Below, piece by piece: positions 45,073 through 54,169 of a stretch of DNA of 64,000 bases. The notes under the pieces are model-generated. The model was not told where the DNA came from, ran no database searches, and saw nothing but the letters and a program-made list of their open reading frames with translations. The position numbers and the translations under genes were made by a program. How positions within the stretch are numbered: the stretch's first letter is position 1; every line of letters begins with the position of its first letter. Source of the stretch: JAPHTQ01 sp050299175 (GTDB lineage: Bacteria; Pseudomonadota; Gammaproteobacteria; Thiohalomonadales; Thiohalomonadaceae); contig JBNKVM010000062.1 in NCBI GenBank assembly GCA_050299175.1, forward strand, positions 9,533 through 73,532, given 5' to 3'.

Positions 45073-48000
45073 TCAATTTCCAGCAAGTGTTTTGGATAAT
45101 CGGATAAAGATCGCCTGGCTCTCATCATTCTCTGTGGAATGAACCCACTGATAGTCCAGATCCAGATTCAGTCCGTCTCTCAGCGCAAAGCTGCTTCCCA
45201 GACCTATCAGTAGTGAATTAGAGTTCAGTGTCGGAACCGCCATAGTGTAACGCGTAGCCAGCATATCCGCGTACGCAATGGATGCCTGATCACCACCATC
45301 AATACGGTGTTGGTATTCGATACGTGCACGCGGTCGCATCATATAAGCGTCTGTCTTGTATTGTAGATCGACACGTAGACCCAGCGACGCCTGTTGCGAG
45401 GTATAGCTCTGACTGGCGTAATTCAGCGAAGCTGAACCTGCACCAGTCTCCGTGACCGATTCCATCCAGTCTGTAGCAACATCATAGCGGACATAGGGTG
45501 ACATCAATGTGGTGTCATCTAGATACTCATAGCCCACCGCCAACGAACCGAATATCTGGCTACCAGGACGGTTGGCCTTGGCAAAGAGACTACTCGACGA
45601 AACATAACGCGATGAATCGAGATTAAACATACCATAGCCAATCAATCCATCGACAAACATCGCATCTCCAGGCTGGTAGCTGGCATAAACGCTGATACTG
45701 CTACCGTTGGAGTTACTGTTTGAGCCATCAGAACCGATAGTACTTTCATCATGGGCATATCCAATACCCAGACCCAGCAACAGGTTCTCAGAGTAACGGC
45801 GATCTGCACCAACAGTAATACCATCTGAGGTGTAGTCGATAGTTGTCGAGCCATCCTGCGTATCCTTTTTACCGATACGCACATTACCGGCTACCCAGAT
45901 ATCAAGCTCATCGTTTTTCATTGAAGATTTGTCGTCTGCATTCAATACGGACAGATTCAGATTGAAGGATTCCGTGCTCAGGATAGCGGCCAGTTGAGTA
46001 ACGGTCGCGATAGTAAGTTGCTCCGCCTCTGTGGTTTGGCTCGAAGGAGTTCTTGAGGTACTCGTCTCTTGCGCACGAACACGGTCCACTTTGGCTTTTG
46101 CGATGCCAACACCGATAAAGCTTTCATTGTCGGTCGCCAACGCGGGTTTATTTCCTTCCACCGTGGTAGCAGCAGATGAAGAGCGAACTCGTGGGGCATG
46201 GTGTAACGACTCAAGACGCTGATGATAGTTGGAGAGCTGCGCACGCCAGAATCGTCCCGCGATCTCTACCTGATCGTTGACCACGCCGATCACATCAGGG
46301 TCCTGCGTCGGATCTGGTCGTGGCGTAACAACGTCACTGACAGCCGATGCTGCACTCGTGCCAAAGTCATTGGTCGCCGTTACGGTAAAAGTATATGCCG
46401 TGCCATTGGTCAGCCCAGTTACCGTGATCTCGCAGGCAGCCGACCCTGTACAACTGCCCGTCAACCCTCCAGGAGCAGAGGTGGCTGTGTACGATGTGAT
46501 CGGGGAACCACCATCAGAAACAGGTGCCGTGAAGTTCACCGTGGCCATCCCATCATACGCTGTAGCAGTCACATCGGTCGGTGCATCGGGGGCCACCGCC
46601 GTCGTGTAAGTAAACAAATTGGTGCCAGTTCCAGGACCAACAATATTGGTAACGACAATATCCTGGGTACCTGCAGTGCCTGCCGGAGTTGTGGCGGTGA
46701 TAGTGGTGTCGTTGACGACTGTGACGCCTGTCGCTGCGGCGCCACCGACCGTCACTGAAGTTGCCCCTGTAAAACTGGTGCCGGTAATTGTCACACTGGT
46801 CCCTCCAGTCATAGGACCACTGCTGGGGCTAACACCAGTTACAGTTGGTGTAGTGACATAGATGAATAAACCGGCACCCGTACCGCTACCACCAGCCGTC
46901 GTAACCACTACATCCTTGGCTCCAGCGGAACCCGCAGGAGTTGTGGCCGTAATGGTGGTGGCATTGACAACCGTAACACCGGTAGCCGAGGCGCCGCCAA
47001 TCGTCACGGATGTCACACCAGTAAGATTCGTGCCCGTGATCGTTACACTGGTACCACCAGCGATAGTTCCATAATTGGGGCTGATACCGGTCACCGTTGG
47101 TGCTACGACATAAGTAAACAACCCAACACCAGTTCCTGTTCCGCCCGGCGTGGTGACTGCCACATCTTTCGCGCCCACTGCGCCCGCCGGAGTCGTCGCA
47201 GTGATAGTCGTAGAATTCACTACCGCCACACTTATCGCCGCGGCACCACCAATTGTCACCGATGTCGCGCCACTAAGATTGGTGCCCGTGATCGTCACGT
47301 TGGTACCGCCCGCAGTCGAACCGCTGGATGGGTTAATACCCGTTACCGTCGGAGCTGCGTAATAGGTGAACAGGCCAATTCCCGTTCCGGATCCACCCGA
47401 GGTGGTAACGACCACATCTTTGGCACCGACCGTTCCTGCAGGAGTTGTGGCGGTAATGGTTGTGGAGTTCACCACCGTCACGCCGGTCGCAGAGACACCA
47501 CCGATCGTCACCGATGTCGCGCCGGTAAGGTTGGTACCCGTAATTGTTACACTGGTGCCACCCGCTGCCGGACCAGCGCTTGGACTGATACCCGTTACTG
47601 CCGGTGCAGCAATATAGGTAAACAAACCCGCACCCGTACCGGTGCCCCCTGCCGTGGTGACAGCCACATCCCTGGCGCCCGCTGTGCCCGCCGGAGTCGT
47701 CGCGGTGATGGTGGTCGAGTTAACGATGGTCACCCCCGTGGCAGAAGCGCCACCGATGGTCACGGAAGTTGCTCCAGTAAGATTGGTACCGGTAATCGTC
47801 ACGCTGGTACCTCCAGTGGAGGGACCACTGCCAGGAGAAATCCCCGTCACTGTCGGTGCAGCAACATAAGTAAACAAGCCAATGCCTGTTCCCGAACCTA
47901 CTGCGTTGGTTACAACAACATCTTTGGCCCCAACCGTACCTGCCGGGGTTGTTGCCGTGATGGTTGTGTTGTTCACCACCGTAACGCCCGTTGCAGCAAC

Positions 48001-50508
48001 TCCTCCGATCGTTACCGATGTCGCACCGGTAAAACTGGTACCGATGATCGCTACGCTGGTACCACCAGCAGTAGGACCACTGCTCGGACTGATGCCAGTT
48101 ACCGTCGGTGCCGCAATGTAGGTGAAGAGACTGCTGCCTGTGCCGGTACCACCGGTTGTCGTCACCGCGACATCTTTTGCACCCGCCGTACCCGCCGGGG
48201 TCGTCGCAGTGATCGTGGTCGAATTCACGACTGTGACCCCGGTTGCGGATGCACCGCCGATCGTCACCGATGTTGCGCCGGTAAGATTGGTACCGGTGAT
48301 CGTCACGCTCGTACCACCCAACGTAGTTCCATAACTGGGACTGACACCGGTCACAGTCGGTGCCGCAACATAGGTAAACAGACCGGCACCGGTACCCGTT
48401 CCACCAGGCGTGGTAACTGCCACGTCCCTGGCGCCCGCCGTACCCGCCGGGGTGGTCGCTGTAATGGTGGTTGAGTTCACCACCGTCACACCGGTCGCCG
48501 ATGCTCCACCGATGGTCACACTACTGGCATCGGTAAGATTGGTACCGGTGATCGTTACGCTGGTACCACCGGTGGAGGGACCACTGCCAGGAGAAATCCC
48601 CGTCACGGTCGGTGCCGCAACATAGGTAAACAGACCGGCACCGGTACCCGTTCCACCAGGAGTTGTCACCGCCACATCCCTGGCACCCACGGTACCCGCC
48701 GGGGTGGTCGCTGTAATGGTGGTTGAGTTCACCACCGTCACACCGGTCGCCGATGCTCCGCCGATGGTCACACTACTGGCATCGGTAAGATTGGTACCAG
48801 TAATAGTCACAGAAGTACCACCGGAAATCGGGCCACTGGAAGGACTGATACCGGTCACAGTCGGCGCCGCAATATAGGTAAACAGACCGGCACCGGTACC
48901 CGTTCCACCTGGCGTGGTAACTGCCACGTCCCTGGCGCCCGCCGTACCCGCCGGAGTCGTAGCAGTTATGGTAGTTGAGTTCACCACGGTAACGCCCGTG
49001 GCCGATGCACCACCGATGGTCACGGAAGTCGCGCCAGTAAGATTCGTACCAGTAATCGTGACACTGGTGGAGCCTGCGGCCGGGCCACTGCTAGGCGAAA
49101 TACCCGTTACAGTCGGTGCGGCGACATAGGTATATAAACCGCTTCCGGTACCGCTACCTGCTGAATTTGTAACAACGACATCCTTGGCACCCACAGTACC
49201 TGCGGGTGTCGTCGCGGTGATAGTGGTGTCATTGACTACCGTAATCCCGGTTGCAGCAGCTCCACCCACCGTTACTCCTGTAGTACCTGTAAAGCCAGTA
49301 CCGGTAATGGTGACACTGGTACCGCCAGCAGTCGGACCACTGCTGGGACTTATCCCCGTGACGCTTGGTGTTGTGACAGGAGCAGTGGCATTGGCAATAG
49401 TGAAACTATCGAAAGTGATGTTCTCCGGAGGCCCGGAATTTGAACTGACATAGGTAACCTGGAAGCCGGTAATCCCGGTAAAACTGGTGTAAGTACCCGA
49501 GGTAAAAGTTTGGCCGGTGGCGGTAAAAGTTGTATTGACTGTACCTCCTGCCAACTTGTACCCGGTAATCGTAAAATTATAGTTTCGGTCAATGCTAAAG
49601 TTGGTAAAACTCAGTGCTGTCAGATCGAAACTACCCAAATTGGTCCCATCTGCATCAACGGTAAAAGTTGAGCTTGCACCGGCAGTCGTATTACTGAAAT
49701 AGAAACCATTTGCACCAGGTGTTGGATCACCCGTAATGTTGTAACCAGAATTATTGGTAAAGCTAAAACCCGACAGAAAACTGGCCAGTGTCGGCGTCCC
49801 ATTGGCCATTGCATCCGTCACATCCTGGATGCCATTCGAAGGTAGCGCCAAAAGACCACGATAACTGGATTTGGCTTTCGCACTGAGTGTTCCGACCACA
49901 CCGACATTTCCGAGTCGTTTCTCCAGTTGCCAGTTACCGCCCTGAGATGCTGCGCCTGTTGCATCGACAGATGCCGCGATCGCTGTACCTGCTCGCTGTC
50001 CCACACGATCAATAAAGCGTTCCCCATCCACACCTTGGGCAACATTACAACCATATAACAGGATGCTGCCACTATCCTTCAGGGCACTCCCCCACGCCTT
50101 TATCTCGGATTGATAGTAAGAAAGGGTGCGATTACTCAAAATCGCAGAGCCAAGCATCAACTTCCCAGGGGCACCATGAGAAACAAGCTGAATGCTGTCA
50201 AGATCACTATATTTTTTCAGAACGTTAGCGATTTGGTGTATCCCATCCGCGTCACGATGTAAAACAACCACTTTCGTATCGGCAGACACATCTAGCAACA
50301 GCGTTTGCAAATCAGCGACATTCGCATCAACGAACAGTACAGAGGAAGGTAGTGTAGTGGAAAAAGAATGCGAAACAGCAGAAACAGTGCTCTCATTTGT
50401 TATGGCATAGGATGTTGAAGTGAACAGAACAAGAAAAAGAATGGAAAACGATTTCAGCAATATCACAAATCTACTCAATGTACCCCAAACACTTTTCGGG
50501 TCATCCAT
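45073..50508 (-). CDS. Large autotransporter-like protein: DUF4347, 11 IPT/TIG repeats, FN3, beta-barrel
   Basis: 1811 residues; ATG 50508 follows AGAAGGGA. A long N-terminus with hydrophobic helix (about 13-35, ending SYA) suggests Sec export. The DUF4347 region (about 55-205) contains L-V-S-H-G (His111) and L-L-Y-G-C (Cys154), a spacing recalling clan CD cysteine peptidases. A short linker domain follows (about 225-375). Eleven Ig-like IPT/TIG repeats of 84 residues run from 381 to about 1304. One FN3 domain (about 1305-1400) follows, then a Ser/Glu-rich segment, and finally an autotransporter barrel (about 1540-1811) with alternating strands such as L-G-L-G-I-G-Y-A. The last residue is Asn rather than the usual Phe/Trp. 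Most likely a surface adhesin or self-processing surface protein. Confidence 0.88.
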   Translation of the reverse strand: MDDPKSVWGTLSRFVILLKSFSILFLVLFTSTSYAITNESTVSAVSHSFSTTLPSSVLFVDANVADLQTLLLDVSADTKVVVLHRDADGIHQIANVLKKYSDLDSIQLVSHGAPGKLMLGSAILSNRTLSYYQSEIKAWGSALKDSGSILLYGCNVAQGVDGERFIDRVGQRAGTAIAASVDATGAASQGGNWQLEKRLGNVGVVGTLSAKAKSSYRGLLALPSNGIQDVTDAMANGTPTLASFLSGFSFTNNSGYNITGDPTPGANGFYFSNTTAGASSTFTVDADGTNLGSFDLTALSFTNFSIDRNYNFTITGYKLAGGTVNTTFTATGQTFTSGTYTSFTGITGFQVTYVSSNSGPPENITFDSFTIANATAPVTTPSVTGISPSSGPTAGGTSVTITGTGFTGTTGVTVGGAAATGITVVNDTTITATTPAGTVGAKDVVVTNSAGSGTGSGLYTYVAAPTVTGISPSSGPAAGSTSVTITGTNLTGATSVTIGGASATGVTVVNSTTITATTPAGTAGARDVAVTTPGGTGTGAGLFTYIAAPTVTGISPSSGPISGGTSVTITGTNLTDASSVTIGGASATGVTVVNSTTITATTPAGTVGARDVAVTTPGGTGTGAGLFTYVAAPTVTGISPGSGPSTGGTSVTITGTNLTDASSVTIGGASATGVTVVNSTTITATTPAGTAGARDVAVTTPGGTGTGAGLFTYVAAPTVTGVSPSYGTTLGGTSVTITGTNLTGATSVTIGGASATGVTVVNSTTITATTPAGTAGAKDVAVTTTGGTGTGSSLFTYIAAPTVTGISPSSGPTAGGTSVAIIGTSFTGATSVTIGGVAATGVTVVNNTTITATTPAGTVGAKDVVVTNAVGSGTGIGLFTYVAAPTVTGISPGSGPSTGGTSVTITGTNLTGATSVTIGGASATGVTIVNSTTITATTPAGTAGARDVAVTTAGGTGTGAGLFTYIAAPAVTGISPSAGPAAGGTSVTITGTNLTGATSVTIGGVSATGVTVVNSTTITATTPAGTVGAKDVVVTTSGGSGTGIGLFTYYAAPTVTGINPSSGSTAGGTNVTITGTNLSGATSVTIGGAAAISVAVVNSTTITATTPAGAVGAKDVAVTTPGGTGTGVGLFTYVVAPTVTGISPNYGTIAGGTSVTITGTNLTGVTSVTIGGASATGVTVVNATTITATTPAGSAGAKDVVVTTAGGSGTGAGLFIYVTTPTVTGVSPSSGPMTGGTSVTITGTSFTGATSVTVGGAAATGVTVVNDTTITATTPAGTAGTQDIVVTNIVGPGTGTNLFTYTTAVAPDAPTDVTATAYDGMATVNFTAPVSDGGSPITSYTATSAPGGLTGSCTGSAACEITVTGLTNGTAYTFTVTATNDFGTSAASAVSDVVTPRPDPTQDPDVIGVVNDQVEIAGRFWRAQLSNYHQRLESLHHAPRVRSSSAATTVEGNKPALATDNESFIGVGIAKAKVDRVRAQETSTSRTPSSQTTEAEQLTIATVTQLAAILSTESFNLNLSVLNADDKSSMKNDELDIWVAGNVRIGKKDTQDGSTTIDYTSDGITVGADRRYSENLLLGLGIGYAHDESTIGSDGSNSNSNGSSISVYASYQPGDAMFVDGLIGYGMFNLDSSRYVSSSSLFAKANRPGSQIFGSLAVGYEYLDDTTLMSPYVRYDVATDWMESVTETGAGSASLNYASQSYTSQQASLGLRVDLQYKTDAYMMRPRARIEYQHRIDGGDQASIAYADMLATRYTMAVPTLNSNSLLIGLGSSFALRDGLNLDLDYQWVHSTENDESQAIFIRLSKTLAGN
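46597..49368 (-). repeat. Eleven 252-bp tandem repeats coding IPT/TIG domains
   Basis: Each unit codes for about 84 residues opening P-T-V-T-G-I-S-P and closing L-F-T-Y-x-A-A. Several units are nearly identical over 100 bp or more, so copy number can change by recombination and short-read assembly may be wrong here. Confidence 0.93.
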
Positions 50509-50935
50509 TTCCCTTCTCTCCCCAAACAGTAACTATGATGCTTAACTTCGCAAACTCTCTACTCAGAAACAAGTAGTCGAATTGTTAAATCAGTAAAGTG
50601 TAAAAAATTAACTTATTTACAACTTGGCCCTCACCTCATACACCTAGCTCGTTTTCAGATGAAACTCATCCAACACCACAACGAAATTGTGAAATATTAT
50701 CCACCATACGTACACATAGTTAACAATTTTCACTTAATGAATGCGGACGGACCGGACACGTAATGAAGATATCAATATCGGAAATAATTCAACACCAGCA
50801 AAAATCACAATACGCCTTATACTCAGACTGTCGATTCATTGCTGCCTGACTGACAACGCGCAGTGAATCACTGCCAATAACTCACCTCAAGCACAGGTGT
50901 TCTTTGCAATTAATTTGAAAAGGAAAGGAGAAACC
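50509..50935. other. Divergent AT-rich promoter region
   Basis: 427 bp between the autotransporter (-) and the collar gene (+), AT-rich, with no open frame worth reporting. I could not place a promoter with confidence. Confidence 0.6.
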
Positions 50936-51493
50936 ATGGAGACATTTTTGGGCTTCGTTACTGCATTCCCATGGAATTGGCCACCATACCAATGGACAAC
51001 ATGCCAGGGACAATTGGTCTCAATTCAGCAATACAGTGCACTTTATGCCTTACTAAGTACAACGTTTGGCGGTAACGGACAAACCAACTTCGGTATACCT
51101 GACCTACGCGGCAGACAGATTATCGGCATGGGCAATGGCCCCGGGCTAACCCCAAGGATAGTGGGACAGCATTTCGGTAGTGAATATGTTTCGCTGGATG
51201 CAGACAACCTGCCCCCGCACACCCACACTCTCACAGCCAGCGACACCGATGTCGGTGACCTAACCCAGGCCCCGGCAGAAGGCTGGACACTGGGCGCGGC
51301 AGCGTCAGTCTCCAACGACCGTACCCCTGTCATCACACCGGTGATGATGTATGGGGAAACTAACCCAAGCAGTCCGGTAGAAAGTGCACCCACCTCCATT
51401 GCTGGAAGTGGTACACCTGCACCGCACATGCCCCCCTCCCTGTGCCTCAGTTTCTGTATTGCATTGCAGGGCATTTTCCCCAGCCGCAACTAG
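50936..51493 (+). CDS. Phage tail collar-like protein (microcystin-dependent protein family)
   Basis: 185 residues; ATG 50936 after AGGAAAGGAG. Collar-domain pattern: F-P-W-N-W-P-P, C-Q-G-Q-L-V-S-I, L-S-T-T-F-G-G-N-G, F-G-I-P-D-L-R-G-R, then P-P-H-T-H-T-L and a variable Ser/Thr/Pro-rich C-terminal half ending M-P-P-S-L-C-L-S-F-C-I-A-L-Q-G. No signal peptide. Such proteins occur in bacteria outside prophages; function is not known. First gene of a plus-strand cassette. Confidence 0.9.
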   Translation: METFLGFVTAFPWNWPPYQWTTCQGQLVSIQQYSALYALLSTTFGGNGQTNFGIPDLRGRQIIGMGNGPGLTPRIVGQHFGSEYVSLDADNLPPHTHTLTASDTDVGDLTQAPAEGWTLGAAASVSNDRTPVITPVMMYGETNPSSPVESAPTSIAGSGTPAPHMPPSLCLSFCIALQGIFPSRN

Positions 51494-51550
51494 CGGATAT
51501 CAATCACGATGCGCGCCTTCGGGTGCGCATATCCATGGAGAATATTAATC

Positions 51551-51871
51551 ATGATGATTGACACTCTCACCAGTGAACCTTTTACGGCTCAAATCGGCAA
51601 AAAACTGATTATTGAAGGCGCTGAGGCAGAGCTGATGCTAGAGGTACTGGACGTAAAGGAATCACCGAAGGCTGCCGGACCGGACTCGAAACGCACACCA
51701 TTCAGTGTCACCTTACATGGCCCGGACACCCCATACCTGACCGATGGCACCTATCATCTCAGGTTCGATGGTGAAGAAAACCTGCGACTGGAAAATGTCT
51801 ACCTGAACCGCATTATCCCACCAGCCAGTTCCGGTGGTACAGGAGCCTTTTATCAGATTATTTTCGGCTAA
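51551..51871 (+). CDS. DUF6916-like small protein
   Basis: 106 residues; ATG 51551 after GGAGAAT. All-beta pattern: F-T-A-Q-I-G-K-K-L, L-M-L-E-V-L-D-V-K, P-F-S-V-T-L-H-G-P, Y-H-L-R-F-D-G, Y-Q-I-I-F. Proteins of this kind are often encoded beside microcystin-dependent collar proteins. The DUF number is from memory. Lies 57 nt after the collar gene and 18 nt before the hydroxylase. Confidence 0.7.
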   Translation: MMIDTLTSEPFTAQIGKKLIIEGAEAELMLEVLDVKESPKAAGPDSKRTPFSVTLHGPDTPYLTDGTYHLRFDGEENLRLENVYLNRIIPPASSGGTGAFYQIIFG

Positions 51872-51889
51872 CGGCGAGGAGGCCTTGAT

Positions 51890-52444
51890 ATGCATCCATC
51901 TATTATTCGTCTGCCTTTCCAGTTTGACGCCGCCCGCTTACAGACTGACCTCGAACAGGTACAACCATCGGCATGGACGGCCCACTTCAATGAACGCATC
52001 TATGAGGGGGATTGGAGCGTAGTACCACTACGTGCGGTCCCTGGCAGTCCTATTCCCTACTTCTCGTTGCCCAATGAAACAAAGCAGGAAGATACGCCGT
52101 TATTACACAGTTGCACCTATTTCCAGCAGGTACTCTCATCATTTAAATGTCGACTGGCATCCGCTCGTTTATTACGGCTGGGTGCAGGTGCAACAATTAA
52201 AGAGCATAGCGACCCGCTATTGAGCCTTGAGCACGAAGAAGTACGTATCCATGTGGTGCTAACCACCAATCCTGATGTGGAGTGCCGCATTGGCGGCGTA
52301 TCCGGGCACTGGGATGCAGGTGAGTGCTGGTACGCCGATTTTACCAAGCCACATAGTTTCACCAACCGGGGTGATACCGACCGCGTCCACATAGTGCTCG
52401 ATTGCGGATTGAACAGCTGGCTGCGTGATCTGCTGGCTGCCTGA
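51890..52444 (+). CDS. Aspartyl/asparaginyl beta-hydroxylase-type 2OG-Fe(II) dioxygenase
   Basis: 184 residues. The two-His metal site is visible: His106 in K-E-H-S-D-P and His155 in K-P-H-S-F. Arg119 (E-E-V-R-I-H-V) and Arg165 (D-R-V-H-I-V-L-D) fit the 2-oxoglutarate contacts of AspH. L-R-L-G-A-G-A and G-E-C-W-Y-A-D are typical. It would hydroxylate Asp/Asn in a protein or peptide. Candidate targets are the neighbouring collar protein, the DUF6916-like protein or the Nif11-like protein (inference). Confidence 0.88.
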   Translation: MHPSIIRLPFQFDAARLQTDLEQVQPSAWTAHFNERIYEGDWSVVPLRAVPGSPIPYFSLPNETKQEDTPLLHSCTYFQQVLSSFKCRLASARLLRLGAGATIKEHSDPLLSLEHEEVRIHVVLTTNPDVECRIGGVSGHWDAGECWYADFTKPHSFTNRGDTDRVHIVLDCGLNSWLRDLLAA

Positions 52445-52457
52445 TCCGCACCACGAT

Positions 52458-52676
52458 ATGGAAGATTTTTCCAGAGAAACTATCCATACACTGCGTCGAG
52501 CGGTACACAACGATCCAGAATTGCAGGCTCGCCTCTTCGCTCTTGAAGACCCCCATACTTTCATCGATGCCGTATGTGAACTTGCACGCTCATTAGGTCA
52601 CAAACTGGAACACGCAGCAGTGTTGCAAGTCATGCGGGAAGAGCATAAAGCATGGCATAGCAGAAGACCGCTATGA
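52458..52676 (+). CDS. Nif11-like small protein
   Basis: 72 residues from ATG 52458, which overlaps nothing and sits 13 nt after the hydroxylase. The arrangement F-S-x-E-x-I-x-x-L-x-x-A-x-x-N-D-P-E-L-Q-A-R-L and the later helix with A-R-S-L-G-H-K-L resemble Nif11/NHLP leader domains of RiPP precursors, but there is no separate core peptide after it and no Gly-Gly cleavage site. Its last codons overlap the sulfotransferase start by 4 nt. It may be a recognition or carrier domain. Confidence 0.6.
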   Translation: MEDFSRETIHTLRRAVHNDPELQARLFALEDPHTFIDAVCELARSLGHKLEHAAVLQVMREEHKAWHSRRPL

Positions 52677-53635
52677 CATTGGCAGGATGGATCCCACTAT
52701 TCCTGTCACGTCACGACGGTCAACCCGAAGTGGAGTGGTGCTACATGGGTAATAAACGGTTCAGCGAACCGTTCTGTCACCATACCTTGCAAAAACTGGC
52801 CTCGCGCCCTTTTAATCGCATGTTCCGACAACGCAGCGACATCGAAACGTTACGTCGACGAGCACATGAGCATCCTGGCCTGCCACTACAAGGAATCATA
52901 TTCCACATGAGTCGCTGTGGCTCCACTCTGGTGGCACAGTGGTTGGGAGCACTATCGGACAGTGTGGTGTTATCGGAACCCGAACCGTTAGATATCTTGT
53001 TGCAATGGCCTGAATCTGATAGCGATACGGAAACAATACGTGCTTTGCTCTCTGCCCTGGGCCAACCGCGCCGCATAGACGATCATCGTCTGTTCCTGAA
53101 AACCGACTGCTGGCATATTTTGCATATCGACAGATTACTGGCCGCTTTTCCCGATACTCCCTGGATATTCCTATATCGCGATCCCGTGGAGGTACTGGTA
53201 TCACACCAGCGGATGCCAGGTTGGCAACTGGTACCTGGCTCAATGGCCGCTCATGGGCTGCACGCTCCAGAAGAAGTCATGAATCGGCCGCTGAGCCACG
53301 GCGCCTGGATACTCTCCGTCATCCTTAACCGGGCGGCACAGGCGATACAGCGCTACCCCAACGGACTGCTGTTGAATTACACGGAATTAGCTATCGCGCT
53401 GGATAGCAGGTTGCCCAAATATTTTGCAATCTTGCCTGAAACGATATCCAACAAAACCGAGAGTAACGTTATCGGGCGCCACGCAAAAAACACGCAGATC
53501 CCGTTTCAACCTGATGGTGATGAAAAACGTGCTGCCGCCGATACCGAGATTGTGGCGCTTGCAGAGCGCTGGCTGAGCAACCCTTATAAGGTACTGGAGC
53601 GGTTACGGTGTAGCCAACACCAGGCTGTCACCTAA
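52673..53635 (+). CDS. Sulfotransferase-like protein (PAPS-dependent)
   Basis: 320 residues. PAPS 5'-loop H-M-S-R-C-G-S-T-L at 78-86 and 3'-region Y-R-D-P-V-E-V-L-V-S-H-Q at 168-179. N-terminal ~70 residues are unlike classical sulfotransferases and could bind the acceptor. It overlaps the Nif11-like gene by 4 nt and its 3' end overlaps the convergent GNAT gene by 8 nt. Acceptor unknown. Confidence 0.82.
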   Translation: MTLAGWIPLFLSRHDGQPEVEWCYMGNKRFSEPFCHHTLQKLASRPFNRMFRQRSDIETLRRRAHEHPGLPLQGIIFHMSRCGSTLVAQWLGALSDSVVLSEPEPLDILLQWPESDSDTETIRALLSALGQPRRIDDHRLFLKTDCWHILHIDRLLAAFPDTPWIFLYRDPVEVLVSHQRMPGWQLVPGSMAAHGLHAPEEVMNRPLSHGAWILSVILNRAAQAIQRYPNGLLLNYTELAIALDSRLPKYFAILPETISNKTESNVIGRHAKNTQIPFQPDGDEKRAAADTEIVALAERWLSNPYKVLERLRCSQHQAVT

Positions 53636-54149
53636 GTAAACCAAAACTACTCGATGCGGACGGATACCAGATCATCCGTTCGTAAGGAACCTGCGCCTCC
53701 TCCACTATAAAACCCAGACGGCTATAGAGCTGTTTGGCGGGTAGATGATCAGCACGTACGGTGAGTGTCACCGGAGCCATTACTCTTGCAGCCGCCAGTT
53801 GTACCGCCTGGAGCATCTGACTGCCATAACCTTTACCTCGTGCCGCAGGGATCAGGGCAATATCCACCACTCGAATTTCGGTTTGGCCAAAATCGAGTAC
53901 TACACGACCGATGCGCTCATTATGGTATTCTGCGACGAAATACATCGCATTGGGAAACATATCGCCATATCCCTGGGTTTGCGCATACTGCTGCATTTCG
54001 ATAAGACCTTCGATAAAATCATCTTCCGCATCAAGCAGACGTAGATCATCGCGCGTGCTTCGATACAGACTCTCAACGAACGACTTATCCGCGGCCGCCA
54101 TCGGCCGCAGGCTCAAACCACCCTGAAATCTCATACTCCCGGAAAGCAT
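53628..54149 (-). CDS. GNAT family N-acetyltransferase
   Basis: 173 residues with the acetyl-CoA site A-L-I-P-A-A-R-G-K-G-Y-G (about 97-108) and the closing L-Y-S-R-L-G-F. N-terminal L-R-P-M-A-A-A-D opens the domain. Convergent with the sulfotransferase (8-nt 3' overlap); 20 nt downstream of the methyltransferase gene. Target unknown. Confidence 0.88.
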   Translation of the reverse strand: MLSGSMRFQGGLSLRPMAAADKSFVESLYRSTRDDLRLLDAEDDFIEGLIEMQQYAQTQGYGDMFPNAMYFVAEYHNERIGRVVLDFGQTEIRVVDIALIPAARGKGYGSQMLQAVQLAAARVMAPVTLTVRADHLPAKQLYSRLGFIVEEAQVPYERMIWYPSASSSFGLLR

Positions 54150-54169
54150 CTAAAACTCCTTCTTTTTCC

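Noticed and set aside
46597..49368. CRISPR or other noncoding repeat array
   Set aside because: Units are 252 bp, in frame inside a long coding sequence, and code for IPT/TIG domains; no short repeat-spacer layout.
46619..49453. Series of 70-89-codon plus-strand frames
   Set aside because: The same antisense pattern recurs once per repeat unit; shadows of the IPT repeats.
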